A DNA stretch of 64,000 nt from Ephemerocybe angulata (Eukaryota > Basidiomycota > Agaricomycetes > Agaricales > Psathyrellaceae): contig JAACJK010000228.1 in assembly GCA_013368325.1 (NCBI GenBank), positions 248,001 through 312,000 on the forward strand. Reading direction: 5' to 3'. Positions 36,506-47,400 of this stretch are shown piece after piece. The notes beneath the pieces are model-generated. The model worked only from the letters and a program-made list of their open reading frames with translations, did no database searches and was not told where the DNA came from. Positions within the stretch are counted from its first letter, which is position 1, and each line of letters opens with the position of its first letter. The position numbers and the translations under genes are program-made.

Positions 36506-37055
36506 TGTCATGAACACCGGTCAGCCTACCTATTTTCTCTTCTTTTCCTTTCATTTCTTCCTTTACTATTCATTCGTGCGCATTCCTGCACACTCTTGCA
36601 CACCTTTGCACACCCTTGCACACCTTCACACTGCCTTCGCTCTTCTGAGCCTTCCCCTCACTTCATGCACAGCACGTTCATGCTTCTTATTCTCGTGCAC
36701 AGCACGTTCACACCTTGTTCGCACCTTTGTTCTCAGGTGCACTGCCCGCGCGCTGCCTTTTAGTCATATCGACTCATATGGACTCTATTGTTCTTTGGAT
36801 CATTCTATTGTTCTATTTTCGTTCGAGATCATCTGGACACATATATACTCGTAGCTACTCGTTCATTATTCCCCACTTGATCTCTTTGACTATACAGGTA
36901 CATAGTCGCTTTGCTCCTACTTCCTGTATCTTATTTACCTTTGACTATACAGCTCTTGTATCTGCATCGCTGCTCGTCGCTCGTCCGACCTCTGCTCCTC
37001 TGCTCTCTGCTCTCTGCTCGTCGCTCGTCCGACATCAGCCGGCGTCTTCGCCACA
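36506..37055 (+). repeat. Gypsy LTR, inner plus copy (550 bp)
   Basis: Begins TGTCATGAACACC and ends GTCTTCGCCACA. It joins pol on its left and the untranslated leader of gag on its right, so it serves two tandem plus-oriented copies. No TGG-type primer site follows; the next bases are TTAGATCAAGTCC. Confidence 0.9.
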
Positions 37056-37503
37056 TTAGATCAAGTCCTCCCAACTGCGCCGACGTCCATCGTCCTCGCA
37101 GCCCCTGCTAGCCGGCACCATCGCGCCCACCCGTTCCCCCTCACCTGCAACCTCTGACGGCTCTGAACCGGACAGCTGTGCACCGTACCTTCACGGCCTA
37201 CAGATCGACTCCGCCTACCTCCGATCCACCACTGATCCAGTCTGGTCCTCAGTCTACTGGTACATCGACCGGGACGGCGCAACTGTCTACACCGACTGCG
37301 CAGAACAACCCTGCCCCCACGCTAAGGAAACCCAGGATTCTATCCCAGGCTTCTACCTCTCTGGCCTTCGTGGAGAACTAGTCCTACCACTAGTCCCACA
37401 GTACCTGCACCCTACCAGCCCGCCTAGTCGCGTCCCACCCCCATCATCACCACCGCCGCCGTACTCTCCAAAGCTCCCTGACTACCCAAGTCCACCTCCT
37501 ACC

Positions 37504-38787
37504 ATGTCTGACAACGCGCGTCTCGAAGCCCTCTTCACGAGGCTCATAGAAGCCCAGACGAAGACCAACGAGCAGCTGACCGAACTGGCCGCAGCTCAAA
37601 CCCAAGCAACCCAGACTCCCCCTGCACCTGCGCCTCCTCCTGTCCACTCCACCACCCAGGTTGGGGCTGTCAACGTGTCCACCGGTTCCAGTATGGCTCG
37701 CCCGGAGCCTTTCAAGGGAGGTTCCGCCGACGCCCGGCGATTCCTCCAGTACTACACCATGTGGGCCCGATCGAAGGAAGCTCCCCTCAACAAGCTCAAC
37801 ACTACCACCGGCTTCCACGAGATCGCTCCCGAGCAGTGGATCATCCATGCCCTCTCGCTCCTGCAGGGGGAAGCCGCGATATGGGCCGTCCGCTACCTCC
37901 AAGACATCGAGGCCCATGCCACCACCCAAGCCGCCGCTGCAGCCGCTACCGCAGCCAGCCAGACCGCTGTCCCCGTCACCCCTTTCCCCTTCGGCGGATC
38001 GTGGGACGAGTTCGTCAAGGCCTTCAAGGCCCGCTTCATGGCCTCGGACGACAACGCCGAAGCCCAGAGGGAACTCGAGTCCATCACCCAGGGCAACAAG
38101 ACGGTTGCGCAGTACGCAGCGCGCTTCCAGGAGGTCTCCGGACGCACGGACTACTCCGAGTCGGACCTTGGCCATCGCTTCAAGCAGGGCCTCTCCAAGG
38201 ACGCCCGTGCCTGGTTGACCATGGCCTCCTTCGCCAAAGCACCCGCCACCTTCGAGGAGCTTGTCCAGCTCGCCGTCAAGGTTGACTTCCACATGCGTGA
38301 CAGCATGGCAGAAGGCCCTCGTACCAAGGGTTCCACTGCCTACTCCCCTCCCACTGCCGCTCGCGACCCCTACGCCATGGATGTCGACGCTAGTCGAAGC
38401 TCGACGGCTCGCACCCGTGAAGACTTCACCAAGCTCATGCGAGGTCGCTGCTACGGGTGTGGCTCCAAGGCCCACCTGAAGTCGGCAGGAGGACACGAGG
38501 CCACCAAGTGTGGATACTGCGCCCGCATCGGGCACATCGAGGCCGTCTGCCAGGACAAGTACCTAGGCAACGAGAAAGGCCGAGGAGCCCGACGCTCCCA
38601 GAAGGCAGCTGCCACGACCAGCGACACCCCCTTCACCCTCTTCCCAGGCGAGACCTCTGCCCCCAACGTCTCGTCCCCTGCCCCTTCGACGACGCCCGAG
38701 GACCCTAGGTTTGCACGCCTAGAGGCTGCCCTCGCCGAGCAGAACCGTCTCTTTGGGCTCCTCGCCAACGACAAGCCGGGTTTTTGA
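37504..38787 (+). CDS. Gypsy Gag, plus copy (427 aa)
   Basis: Nucleocapsid and capsid protein of the retrotransposon. A capsid-like domain occupies about residues 60-260 (FKGGSADARRFLQYY, then ARFMASDDNAEAQRELESI). Two zinc-binding knuckle-like motifs follow: CYGCGSKAH, and a CX2CX4HX4C knuckle CGYCARIGHIEAVC. The reading frame upstream of the ATG is also open, so initiation further 5' is possible. The stop TGA overlaps the first codons of pol in the -1 frame at a TTTTT run, a context suited to programmed frameshifting. Confidence 0.88.
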   Translation: MSDNARLEALFTRLIEAQTKTNEQLTELAAAQTQATQTPPAPAPPPVHSTTQVGAVNVSTGSSMARPEPFKGGSADARRFLQYYTMWARSKEAPLNKLNTTTGFHEIAPEQWIIHALSLLQGEAAIWAVRYLQDIEAHATTQAAAAAATAASQTAVPVTPFPFGGSWDEFVKAFKARFMASDDNAEAQRELESITQGNKTVAQYAARFQEVSGRTDYSESDLGHRFKQGLSKDARAWLTMASFAKAPATFEELVQLAVKVDFHMRDSMAEGPRTKGSTAYSPPTAARDPYAMDVDASRSSTARTREDFTKLMRGRCYGCGSKAHLKSAGGHEATKCGYCARIGHIEAVCQDKYLGNEKGRGARRSQKAAATTSDTPFTLFPGETSAPNVSSPAPSTTPEDPRFARLEAALAEQNRLFGLLANDKPGF

Positions 38788-41700
38788 AGCGGGTGCCCGT
38801 CCGTGCTGCCGCACGCGTACCCATCGCTATGTGTTCCACCTCCTCCTACGACTCCATCTCATCATGTACTATTAGTTCTATTCGTGAAATCGATCCCACT
38901 TCAGACCATTTCCGAGTACGAACGACGTTGAGAGGTCGCAACAGGAGCACTAGCTCAGCAGCCATGATAGATTGTGGGGCGACCGCCCTCTTTCTTGACC
39001 ACCCCTTTGTCCTAAAGCATCACATCACAACCTTCCCGCTCCATCACCCCATCCTCCTTCGCAACATTGATGGCTCCCCTAACACCGCCGGGGACATCAC
39101 CCACTTCGCGCGTCTTCACCTCACGGTTGGACCCCACAACCGCTGGACGGACTTTCTTGTCACCGACCTAGGAGGCGAGAACATCATCCTAGGGCTCCCC
39201 TGGCTTCGCCAGGTTAACCCAGAGATTGACTGGACAAAGGGTGTTGTGCGCATCAACCCCCGAGCCACCATCGAGGACGTTCCTGAGGACCCGAACCCGA
39301 GCTATGCTCTGGGGGAACCGTCCAACGGATCTATTCTGGAAGAGATCTATGCCTCGAGCGCACCCCCAGACCCCATCGCATTCGTTCCAGAGCTCCTACC
39401 CTCACGCCGTCATCCCCGCGCCTCGGTAGAGGAGGTGCCGGAGGAAAGACATCCGTGTTTGGACTTAGGGGAACCCTCTGACGGAGCGATTCTGGAAGAG
39501 ATCTATGCCTCTTGGCCCACGCTCCCCAACTCTCCAACTCCTGAACCTGCCCCACCGTCGTCGCCCCCTCCTGTGGAAGAGAAGCCCGAAACCCCCTTCT
39601 GCCGAATCCGTGCTAACCGAACTACTCGACGCCGCTGGCTTCGAGCCGGTATCATCGAGCGCACGGATGAGGAACTGTGGTGTTCAGCTGGCTTCACGTA
39701 CTCCCAGAAGATCTCTGAGGACGCGAAGAAAGGTAAACCGGAGAGAACCCTCGATGAGATCATCCCCGCCCACTACCGAGAACACGCCGCCGTCTTTTCT
39801 GAACAAGAGTCTACTCGCCTGCCAAGCCACAAGGACTGGGATCACGCCATCGAGCTCACACCTGGTGCCCCAGCCAACATCCGCACCAAGATCTACCCCA
39901 TGTCCCTAGACGAACAGGCCGTACTCGATACGTTCCTCCAGGAGAATCTTGCCAAAGGATACATCCAGCCCTCTAAGTCGCCCATCTCCTCCCCGGTCTT
40001 CTTCATCAAGAAGAAGGACGGAACACTCCGCTTCATCCAGGACTATCGCCGTCTCAATGAGTACACCATCAAGAACCGCTACCCGCTCCCTCTCGTCGCC
40101 GATATCATCAGCCGTCTCCGAGGTGCCAAGTACTTCACCAAGTTTGACGTCCGCTGGGGATACAACAACGTCCGCATAAAGGAGGGAGATGAATGGAAAG
40201 CTGCGTTCGCTACTAGCCGAGGCCTCTTCGAACCCAAAGTCATGTTTTTCGGTCTAACCAACTCACCTGCCACGTTCCAGGGCCTCATGAACTCGATCTT
40301 CTCAGATCTGGTCGCCTCTGGCAAAGTGGCGGTCTACCTCGACGACATCCTCATCTTCACCATGGACCTGGAAGAACACCGCCGCATCACCCACGAAGTC
40401 CTTCGTCGCCTGCAACAGCACGACCTCTACCTGCGTCCTGAGAAGTGTGAGTTCGAGAAGGAGGAGATCGAGTATCTGGGCATGGTTATCCGAGAGGGAG
40501 AGGTGAGCATGGACCCTGCCAAGGTCCAAGCCGTCCGTGGCTGGCCCGTACCGCGCAACGTCCGCGAAGTCCGAGGATTCCTGGGCTTTGCCAACTTCTA
40601 CCGCCGCTTCATCAAGGACTTCTCCAAGGTCGCCCGCCCCCTCCATGACCTCACCAAGAAGAACACCCTGTTCGAATGGACTGACGAGCGTCAGCAAGCT
40701 TTCGAAACCCTCCGTGACGCCTTCATCTCGGCCCCTGTCCTCGCCCTCTGGGATCCTGACCGCCCTACTCGCATCGAAGTCGACGCCTCTGGCTTTGCCA
40801 CCGGAGGTGCCCTTCTTCAGCAAGCCGCTGATGGTGCCTGGCATCCTGTCGCCTTCCGATCAGCGTCTATGGACCCAGCTCAGCGAAACTACGAGATCTA
40901 TGACCGGGAGATGCTAGCCATCATCGAAGCCCTCAAAGATTGGCGCCCGTTCCTGGAAGGTCTCCCTGACACCTTCGGGATCGTAACCGATCATGCTAAC
41001 CTGAAGTACTGGCGCACTGCCCAAGATCTGGCACGACGACAGGCGAGATGGGCGCTGTACCTCTCGCGCTTCGACTTCCGTCTCGAACACCGCCCAGGTG
41101 CCGCTAACACCCAAGCTGACCCCCTCTCGCGCATGCCCCACCATCACGTCTCAGACTCTGACGACAACACCCAGCGCACTGTCCTCCGCCCTGAACACTT
41201 CGCCAAACTCGCAGCTGCTTCCCAGTTCACCAACCCCCTAGAAGACCGAATTCGTCGTGCGAGTGCACGCGAATCTGTGGTCTTGGGAGGGCTAGAGAAG
41301 CTGCGCAAGTTTGGACCCCAGAAACTCGTCAACGGGTTGACAGAGTGGACAGAGGAGAACGGGTTAGTACGGTTCAGAGGCAAGGTATACGTCCCAGCAG
41401 ACGATGAGCTCCGGCGAGAGGTGGTGAAGCAGTGCCACGATGACCCCACTTCAGGCCATCCCGGGAACCATGCAACCCTCGAACGGGTCGAGCGGTTGTA
41501 CTGGTGGCCCACGATGCGTGCTTTTGTGAAGAAATACGTCGAAGGCTGCGATCTCTGTGCTCGACGCAAGCATGCCCAGCACCCTCGTGCCCTCACCCAG
41601 CCCATGGACGTCCCTGAAGGCCCTTGGGAGGCTGTTGGAGTTGACCTCATCACACAGCTACCACCTGCCCACAGTTTCGACGCAGTCATCGTCTTCACCG

Positions 41701-42034
41701 ACTTCTTCACCAAGCAGATCCACGCACTCCCCTGTTCCTCCACCATCTCGACTGAAGGAGTCGTCGACATCTACTACCGAGAGATCTTCCGCCTCCATGG
41801 TTTGCCCCTTCGTTTCATCAGCGACCGAGGGCCCCAGTTCACCTCCAACGTCATGCGCACCCTCCTCCAACGTCTCGGGATTGGATCCAACCTCACAACA
41901 GCATACCACCCTCAGGCCAATGGCCAGACCGAGCGTGCAAACCAGGAGGTCGAGAAGCACCTTCGCTTCTACGTCAGTCGACGACAAGACGATTGGGACC
42001 AACACCTCCCCATGGCTGAGTTCGTCATCAACTC
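38784..42034 (+). pseudogene. Gypsy Pol, plus copy, interrupted by a TRIM
   Basis: Contains the aspartic protease (IDCGATALFLD, with Cys in place of the usual Ser/Thr), reverse transcriptase (YLDDILIF), RNase H (VDASGFATGGALL), integrase zinc region and most of the integrase core. The frame is cut after FVINS at 42034 by insertion of a 1340-bp element. Protein before the insertion is uninterrupted, so the break is recent. Confidence 0.92.
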
Positions 42035-43379
42035 TGTCGGATTTGGCGCGTGGCGCTGTATGCGCTGCGGCGTCCGACCCACTCTCGGATTATTACCAGA
42101 CACTCTCGCTTACCTACCATGTGTTTTACCGGACATTCAGTGGATCTATTTAGGTTGTATTTAGGTATATAAGCCTACTGTAGCTACACTGAATTGATAA
42201 GGAACTTGAAGCACGCCAAGTCAACTGCGCGACTTCAACAAGTTATGAGCCCCGCGCGGCTCTGGCTTGGTTGTTGTTGTTGTTCCTCACTGTTCATCAC
42301 TACTCTCATCTAATCTCGTCACTATTCATCTCTATCTCGTCGTCGTCACATCACCATCTTGTCATCGCCATCAACCGCACGTCGACGCCACCGCAATTGC
42401 TTCGATAGCATTGCCGGACGAGGATTGGAGGAGGAGAAAGCCCGCCGTCACTCTGGAGGAGGACCAGCGGCACCGGGGATTTCGTCACTGTACCCCGTGG
42501 CTATCGACAGCCGTAGGCGCTAGGCCGCCACCTGGGTTGGACACCCATCGTCACCCATCGACATCGCTTCCCGTTATGGAAGGATTGGAGCACGGCTCCA
42601 GAGCGCATCATCTGGGGAGGAATTGCGGAGGAATACCACTATCTCGAGCTACCTCGTACCCCGCCATCATCAGCACAGACCTTAGCGCCAGGTCGGAACG
42701 TGAATCACATATCACATCATCGCCATCGACGCCATCAGCGTGTTGGGATGGATTTGGAGAGGACACGGTCCTACGGGTGGGAGCTGTCCGGACAGGAGGA
42801 GCAGGCTGCCTACGCCGGTAAACCCGTGCATTGGGGGATTTATTTGTCTTATGTTTATCTTGTTTTACGTCGCTTGGGCAGTTGGATCCACTGCCATGCG
42901 GACGGTTATTTGTCCTGGTTTGGGTTGAGGTTGTCAGTCCTACCCACCAGTATCTTGTGTTCGGATTGAGGCCGTTCTGCCTTCCGAAGTTGTTTCGGCT
43001 CGAGGCGTTGCCTACCCGCCACGCCATTTTGCTGTTTGGCCGTTTTACTGTCACTGTTGATTTCTTCGTTTGGGCCGATTTGTTTTTCAGGCCATTGTTC
43101 TATTTGTCTTGCTGTGTTTATTTGTTCTCGATTTTCGTTCTTGGGCCGCACGCCGCATCGAGGAGGAGTGTCGGATTTGGCGCGTGGCGCTGTATGCGCT
43201 GCGGCGTCCGACCCACTCTCGGATTATTACCAGACACTCTCGCTTACCTACCATGTGTTTTACCGGACATTCAGTGGATCTATTTAGGTTGTATTTAGGT
43301 ATATAAGCCTACTGTAGCTACACTGAATTGATAAGGAACTTGAAGCACGCCAAGTCAACTGCGCGACTTCAACAAACTC
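42030..43379 (+). mobile_element. Copia-type TRIM (42035-43374), TSD AACTC
   Basis: A terminal-repeat retrotransposon in miniature. Its 206-bp LTRs (42035-42240 and 43169-43374) begin TGTCGGATTTGG and end ACTTCAACA, and appear identical by eye. AACTC duplicates the target at 42030-42034 and 43375-43379. The sequence just inside the left LTR (GTTATGAGCCCCGCGCGG) is complementary to the anticodon arm of initiator tRNA-Met, the half-tRNA primer site used by Copia elements. A purine tract (CGAGGAGGAG) precedes the right LTR. The 928-bp interior encodes no recognisable protein, so the element depends on another for movement. Confidence 0.88.
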
Positions 43380-43782
43380 ACGCATTCACTCTGCTCACAA
43401 TCGCTCCCCCTTCGAGGTCATCTACGGCTACTCCCCTCACTTCAACATTCCCATCGGCGTCGCACTCCCTCAGTCTCTATCCCGCCTCCATCCTGTCTTC
43501 CACGTCGACAAGCTTAGTCCCTGGAAAGGGAACGACACCAACGGCATCCTACCTCCCCCACCAGAGCCTGTTGAACTCGAGGACGGGACAGAGTTTGAAG
43601 TTCAGGACGTGCTGGACAGTAGGGAGGTCAAGCGTGGACGAAAGCGCTGGGTCGAATACCTCATCAGCTGGAAGGGCTACAACGACAGCGAGAACTCTTG
43701 GGAACCCCTTGCCAACCTTGGGAATGCAGCTGAAGCCGTCGCGGAGTTCCACCTTCGACACCCCACGGCACCCCGACCATAG
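43375..43782 (+). pseudogene. Gypsy Pol remnant after the TRIM, with an internal deletion
   Basis: Pol resumes at [16 protein letters not shown] and runs to FNIPIG, then jumps to [15 protein letters not shown]. About 270 bp covering the end of the integrase are deleted, relative to the intact copies. The chromodomain and stop remain. It is followed by the polypurine tract and only the first 9 bp of an LTR (TGTCGTGAA, 43817-43825) before the sequence inverts. Confidence 0.9.
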
Positions 43783-43825
43783 TCATCGAGGACGATGAGT
43801 TCTAGGAGGGGGGTAATGTCGTGAA

Positions 43826-44375
43826 TGTGGCGAAGACGCCGGCTGATGTCGGACGAGCGACGAGCAGAGAGCAGAGAGCAGAGGAGCAGAGGTCGGACGA
43901 GCGACGAGCAGCGATGCAGATACAAGAGCTGTATAGTCAAAGGTAAATAAGATACAGGAAGTAGGAGCAAAGCGACTATGTACCTGTATAGTCAAAGAGA
44001 TCAAGTGGGGAATAATGAACGAGTAGCTACGAGTATATATGTGTCCAGATGATCTCGAACGAAAATAGAACAATAGAATGATCCAAAGAACAATAGAGTC
44101 CATATGAGTCGATATGACTAAAAGGCAGCGCGCGGGCAGTGCGCCTGAGAACAAAGGTGCGAACAAGGTGTGAACGTGCTGTGCACGAGAATAAGAAGCA
44201 TGAACGTGCTGTGCATGAAGTGAGGGGAAGGCTCAGAAGAGCGAAGGCAGTGTGAAGGTGTGCAAGGGTGTGCAAAGGTGTGCAAGAGTGTGCAGGAATG
44301 CGCACGAATGAATAGTAAAGGAAGAAATGAAAGGAAAAGAAGAGAAAATAGGTAGGCTGACCGGTGTTCATGACA
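43826..44375 (-). repeat. Gypsy LTR, inner minus copy (550 bp)
   Basis: Same length as the plus and right-hand copies, with a few substitutions. It is the 3' LTR of the intact minus gag-pol unit. Its left neighbour GTGAA does not match the CTGGC beyond the right LTR, so this LTR and the right one do not delimit an independent insertion. Confidence 0.9.
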
Positions 44376-44409
44376 TTACCCCCCTCCTAGAACTCATCGT
44401 CCTCGATGA

Positions 44410-47400
44410 CTATGGTCGGGGTGCCATGGGGTGTCGAAGGTGGAACTCCGCGACGGCTTCAGCTGCATTCCCAAGGTTGGCAAGGGGTTCCCAAGAGTTC
44501 TCGCTGTCGTTGTAGCCCTTCCAGCTGATGAGGTATTCAACCCAGCGCTTTCGTCCACGCTTGACCTCCCTACTGTCCAGCACATCCTGAACTTCAAACT
44601 CTGTCCCATCCTCGAGTTCAACAGGCTCTGGTGGGGGAGGTAGGATGCCGTTGGTGTCGTTCCCTTTCCAGGGACTAAGCTTGTCGACGTGGAAGACAGG
44701 ATGGAGGCGGGATAGAGACTGAGGGAGTGCGAGACGGTAGTCAAGGTCGCCGATCTTCTCAATGACCTTGTAGGGGCCGAGCTGGAAGTCCCCAAGCTTT
44801 CGAGTGGGCACCTTGATGTTGATGTTTTTGGCGCTGAGCCAGACGTAGTCGTCCACGGCGAAGGTGTGTGCTGTCCGTTTCCCAGCTTCAAAGGTCGTCT
44901 TCTGGCGGGCTTTCTCCATTCGTAAGGCTGCTTCAACATCCTTTCGGGTGTCTAGGAGGTCCTGAATGCGCTCATCGACACCGCGGACGCCAGTGGTAGT
45001 GCCGATGGGAATGTTGAAGTGAGGGGAGTAGCCGTAGATGACCTCGAAGGGGGAGCGATTGTGAGCAGAGTGAATGCGTGAGTTGATGACGAACTCAGCC
45101 ATGGGGAGGTGTTGGTCCCAATCGTCTTGTCGTCGACTGACGTAGAAGCGAAGGTGCTTCTCGACCTCCTGGTTTGCACGCTCGGTCTGGCCATTGGCCT
45201 GAGGGTGGTATGCTGTTGTGAGGTTGGATCCAATCCCGAGACGTTGGAGGAGGGTGCGCATGACGTTGGAGGTGAACTGGGGCCCTCGGTCGCTGATGAA
45301 ACGAAGGGGCAAACCATGGAGGCGGAAGATCTCTCGGTAGTAGATGTCGACGACTCCTTCAGTCGAGATGGTGGAGGAACAGGGGAGTGCGTGGATCTGC
45401 TTGGTGAAGAAGTCGGTGAAGACGATGACTGCGTCGAAACTGTGGGCAGGTGGTAGCTGTGTGATGAGGTCAACTCCAACAGCCTCCCAAGGGCCTTCAG
45501 GGACGTCCATGGGCTGGGTGAGGGCACGAGGGTGCTGGGCATGCTTGCGTCGAGCACAGAGATCGCAGCCTTCGACGTATTTCTTCACAAAAGCACGCAT
45601 CGTGGGCCACCAGTACAACCGCTCGACCCGTTCGAGGGTTGCATGGTTCCCGGGATGGCCTGAAGTGGGGTCATCGTGGCACTGCTTCACCACCTCTCGC
45701 CGGAGCTCATCGTCTGCTGGGACGTATACCTTGCCTCTGAACCGTACTAACCCGTTCTCCTCTGTCCACTCTGTCAAACCGTTGACGAGTTTCTGGGGTC
45801 CAAACTTGCGCAGCTTCTCTAGCCCTCCCAAGACCACAGATTCGCGTGCACTCGCACGACGAATTCGGTCTTCTAGGGGGTTGGTGAACTGGGAAGCAGC
45901 TGCGAGTTTGGCGAAGTGTTCAGGGCGGAGGACAGTGCGCTGGGTGTTGTCGTCAGAGTCTGAGACGTGATGGTGGGGCATGCGCGAGAGGGGGTCAGCT
46001 TGGGTGTTAGCGGCACCTGGGCGGTGTTCGAGACGGAAGTCGAAGCGCGAGAGGTACAGCGCCCATCTCGCCTGTCGTCGTGCCAGATCTTGGGCAGTGC
46101 GCCAGTACTTCAGGTTAGCATGATCGGTTACGATCCCGAAGGTGTCAGGGAGACCTTCCAGGAACGGGCGCCAATCTTTGAGGGCTTCGATGATGGCTAG
46201 CATCTCCCGGTCATAGATCTCGTAGTTTCGCTGAGCTGGGTCCATAGACGCTGATCGGAAGGCGACAGGATGCCAGGCACCATCAGCGGCTTGCTGAAGA
46301 AGGGCACCTCCGGTGGCAAAGCCAGAGGCGTCGACTTCGATGCGAGTAGGGCGGTCAGGATCCCAGAGGGCGAGGACAGGGGCCGAGATGAAGGCGTCAC
46401 GGAGGGTTTCGAAAGCTTGCTGACGCTCGTCAGTCCATTCGAACAGGGTGTTCTTCTTGGTGAGGTCATGGAGGGGGCGGGCGACCTTGGAGAAGTCCTT
46501 GATGAAGCGGCGGTAGAAGTTGGCAAAGCCCAGGAATCCTCGGACTTCGCGGACGTTGCGCGGTACGGGCCAGCCACGGACGGCTTGGACCTTGGCAGGG
46601 TCCATGCTCACCTCTCCCTCTCGGATAACCATGCCCAGATACTCGATCTCCTCCTTCTCGAACTCACACTTCTCAGGACGCAGGTAGAGGTCGTGCTGTT
46701 GCAGGCGACGAAGGACTTCGTGGGTGATGCGGCGGTGTTCTTCCAGGTCCATGGTGAAGATGAGGATGTCGTCGAGGTAGACCGCCACTTTGCCAGAGGC
46801 GACCAGATCTGAGAAGATCGAGTTCATGAGGCCCTGGAACGTGGCAGGTGAGTTGGTTAGACCGAAAAACATGACTTTGGGTTCGAAGAGGCCTCGGCTA
46901 GTAGCGAACACAGCTTTCCATTCATCTCCCTCCTTTATGTGGACGTTGTTGTATCCCCAGCGGACGTCAAACTTGGTGAAGTACTTGGCACCTCGGAGAC
47001 GGCTGATGATATCGGCGACGAGAGGGAGCGGGTAGCGGTTCTTGATGGTGTACTCGTTGAGACAGCGATAGTCCTGGATGAAGCGGAGTGTTCCGTCCTT
47101 CTTCTTGATGAAGAAGACCGGGGAGGAGATGGGCGACTTAGAGGGCTGGATGTATCCTTTGGCAAGATTCTCCTGGAGGAACGTATCGAGTACGGCTTGT
47201 TCGTCTAGGGACATGGGGTAGATCTTGGTGCGGATGTTGGCTGGGGCACCAGGTGTGAGCTCGATGGCGTGATCCCAGTCCTTGTGGCTTGGCAGGCGAG
47301 TAGACTCTTGATCAGAAAAGATGGCGGCGTGTTCTCGGTAGTGGGCGGGGATGATCTCATCGAGGGTTCTCTCCAGTTTACCTTTCTTCGCGTCCTCAGC

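Noticed and set aside
37447..38535. A 362-codon open frame antisense to gag (also 48579-49667 opposite the other copy)
   Set aside because: It mirrors the GC-rich gag codons, has a low-complexity glycine/arginine product, and is explained by codon bias of the real frame.
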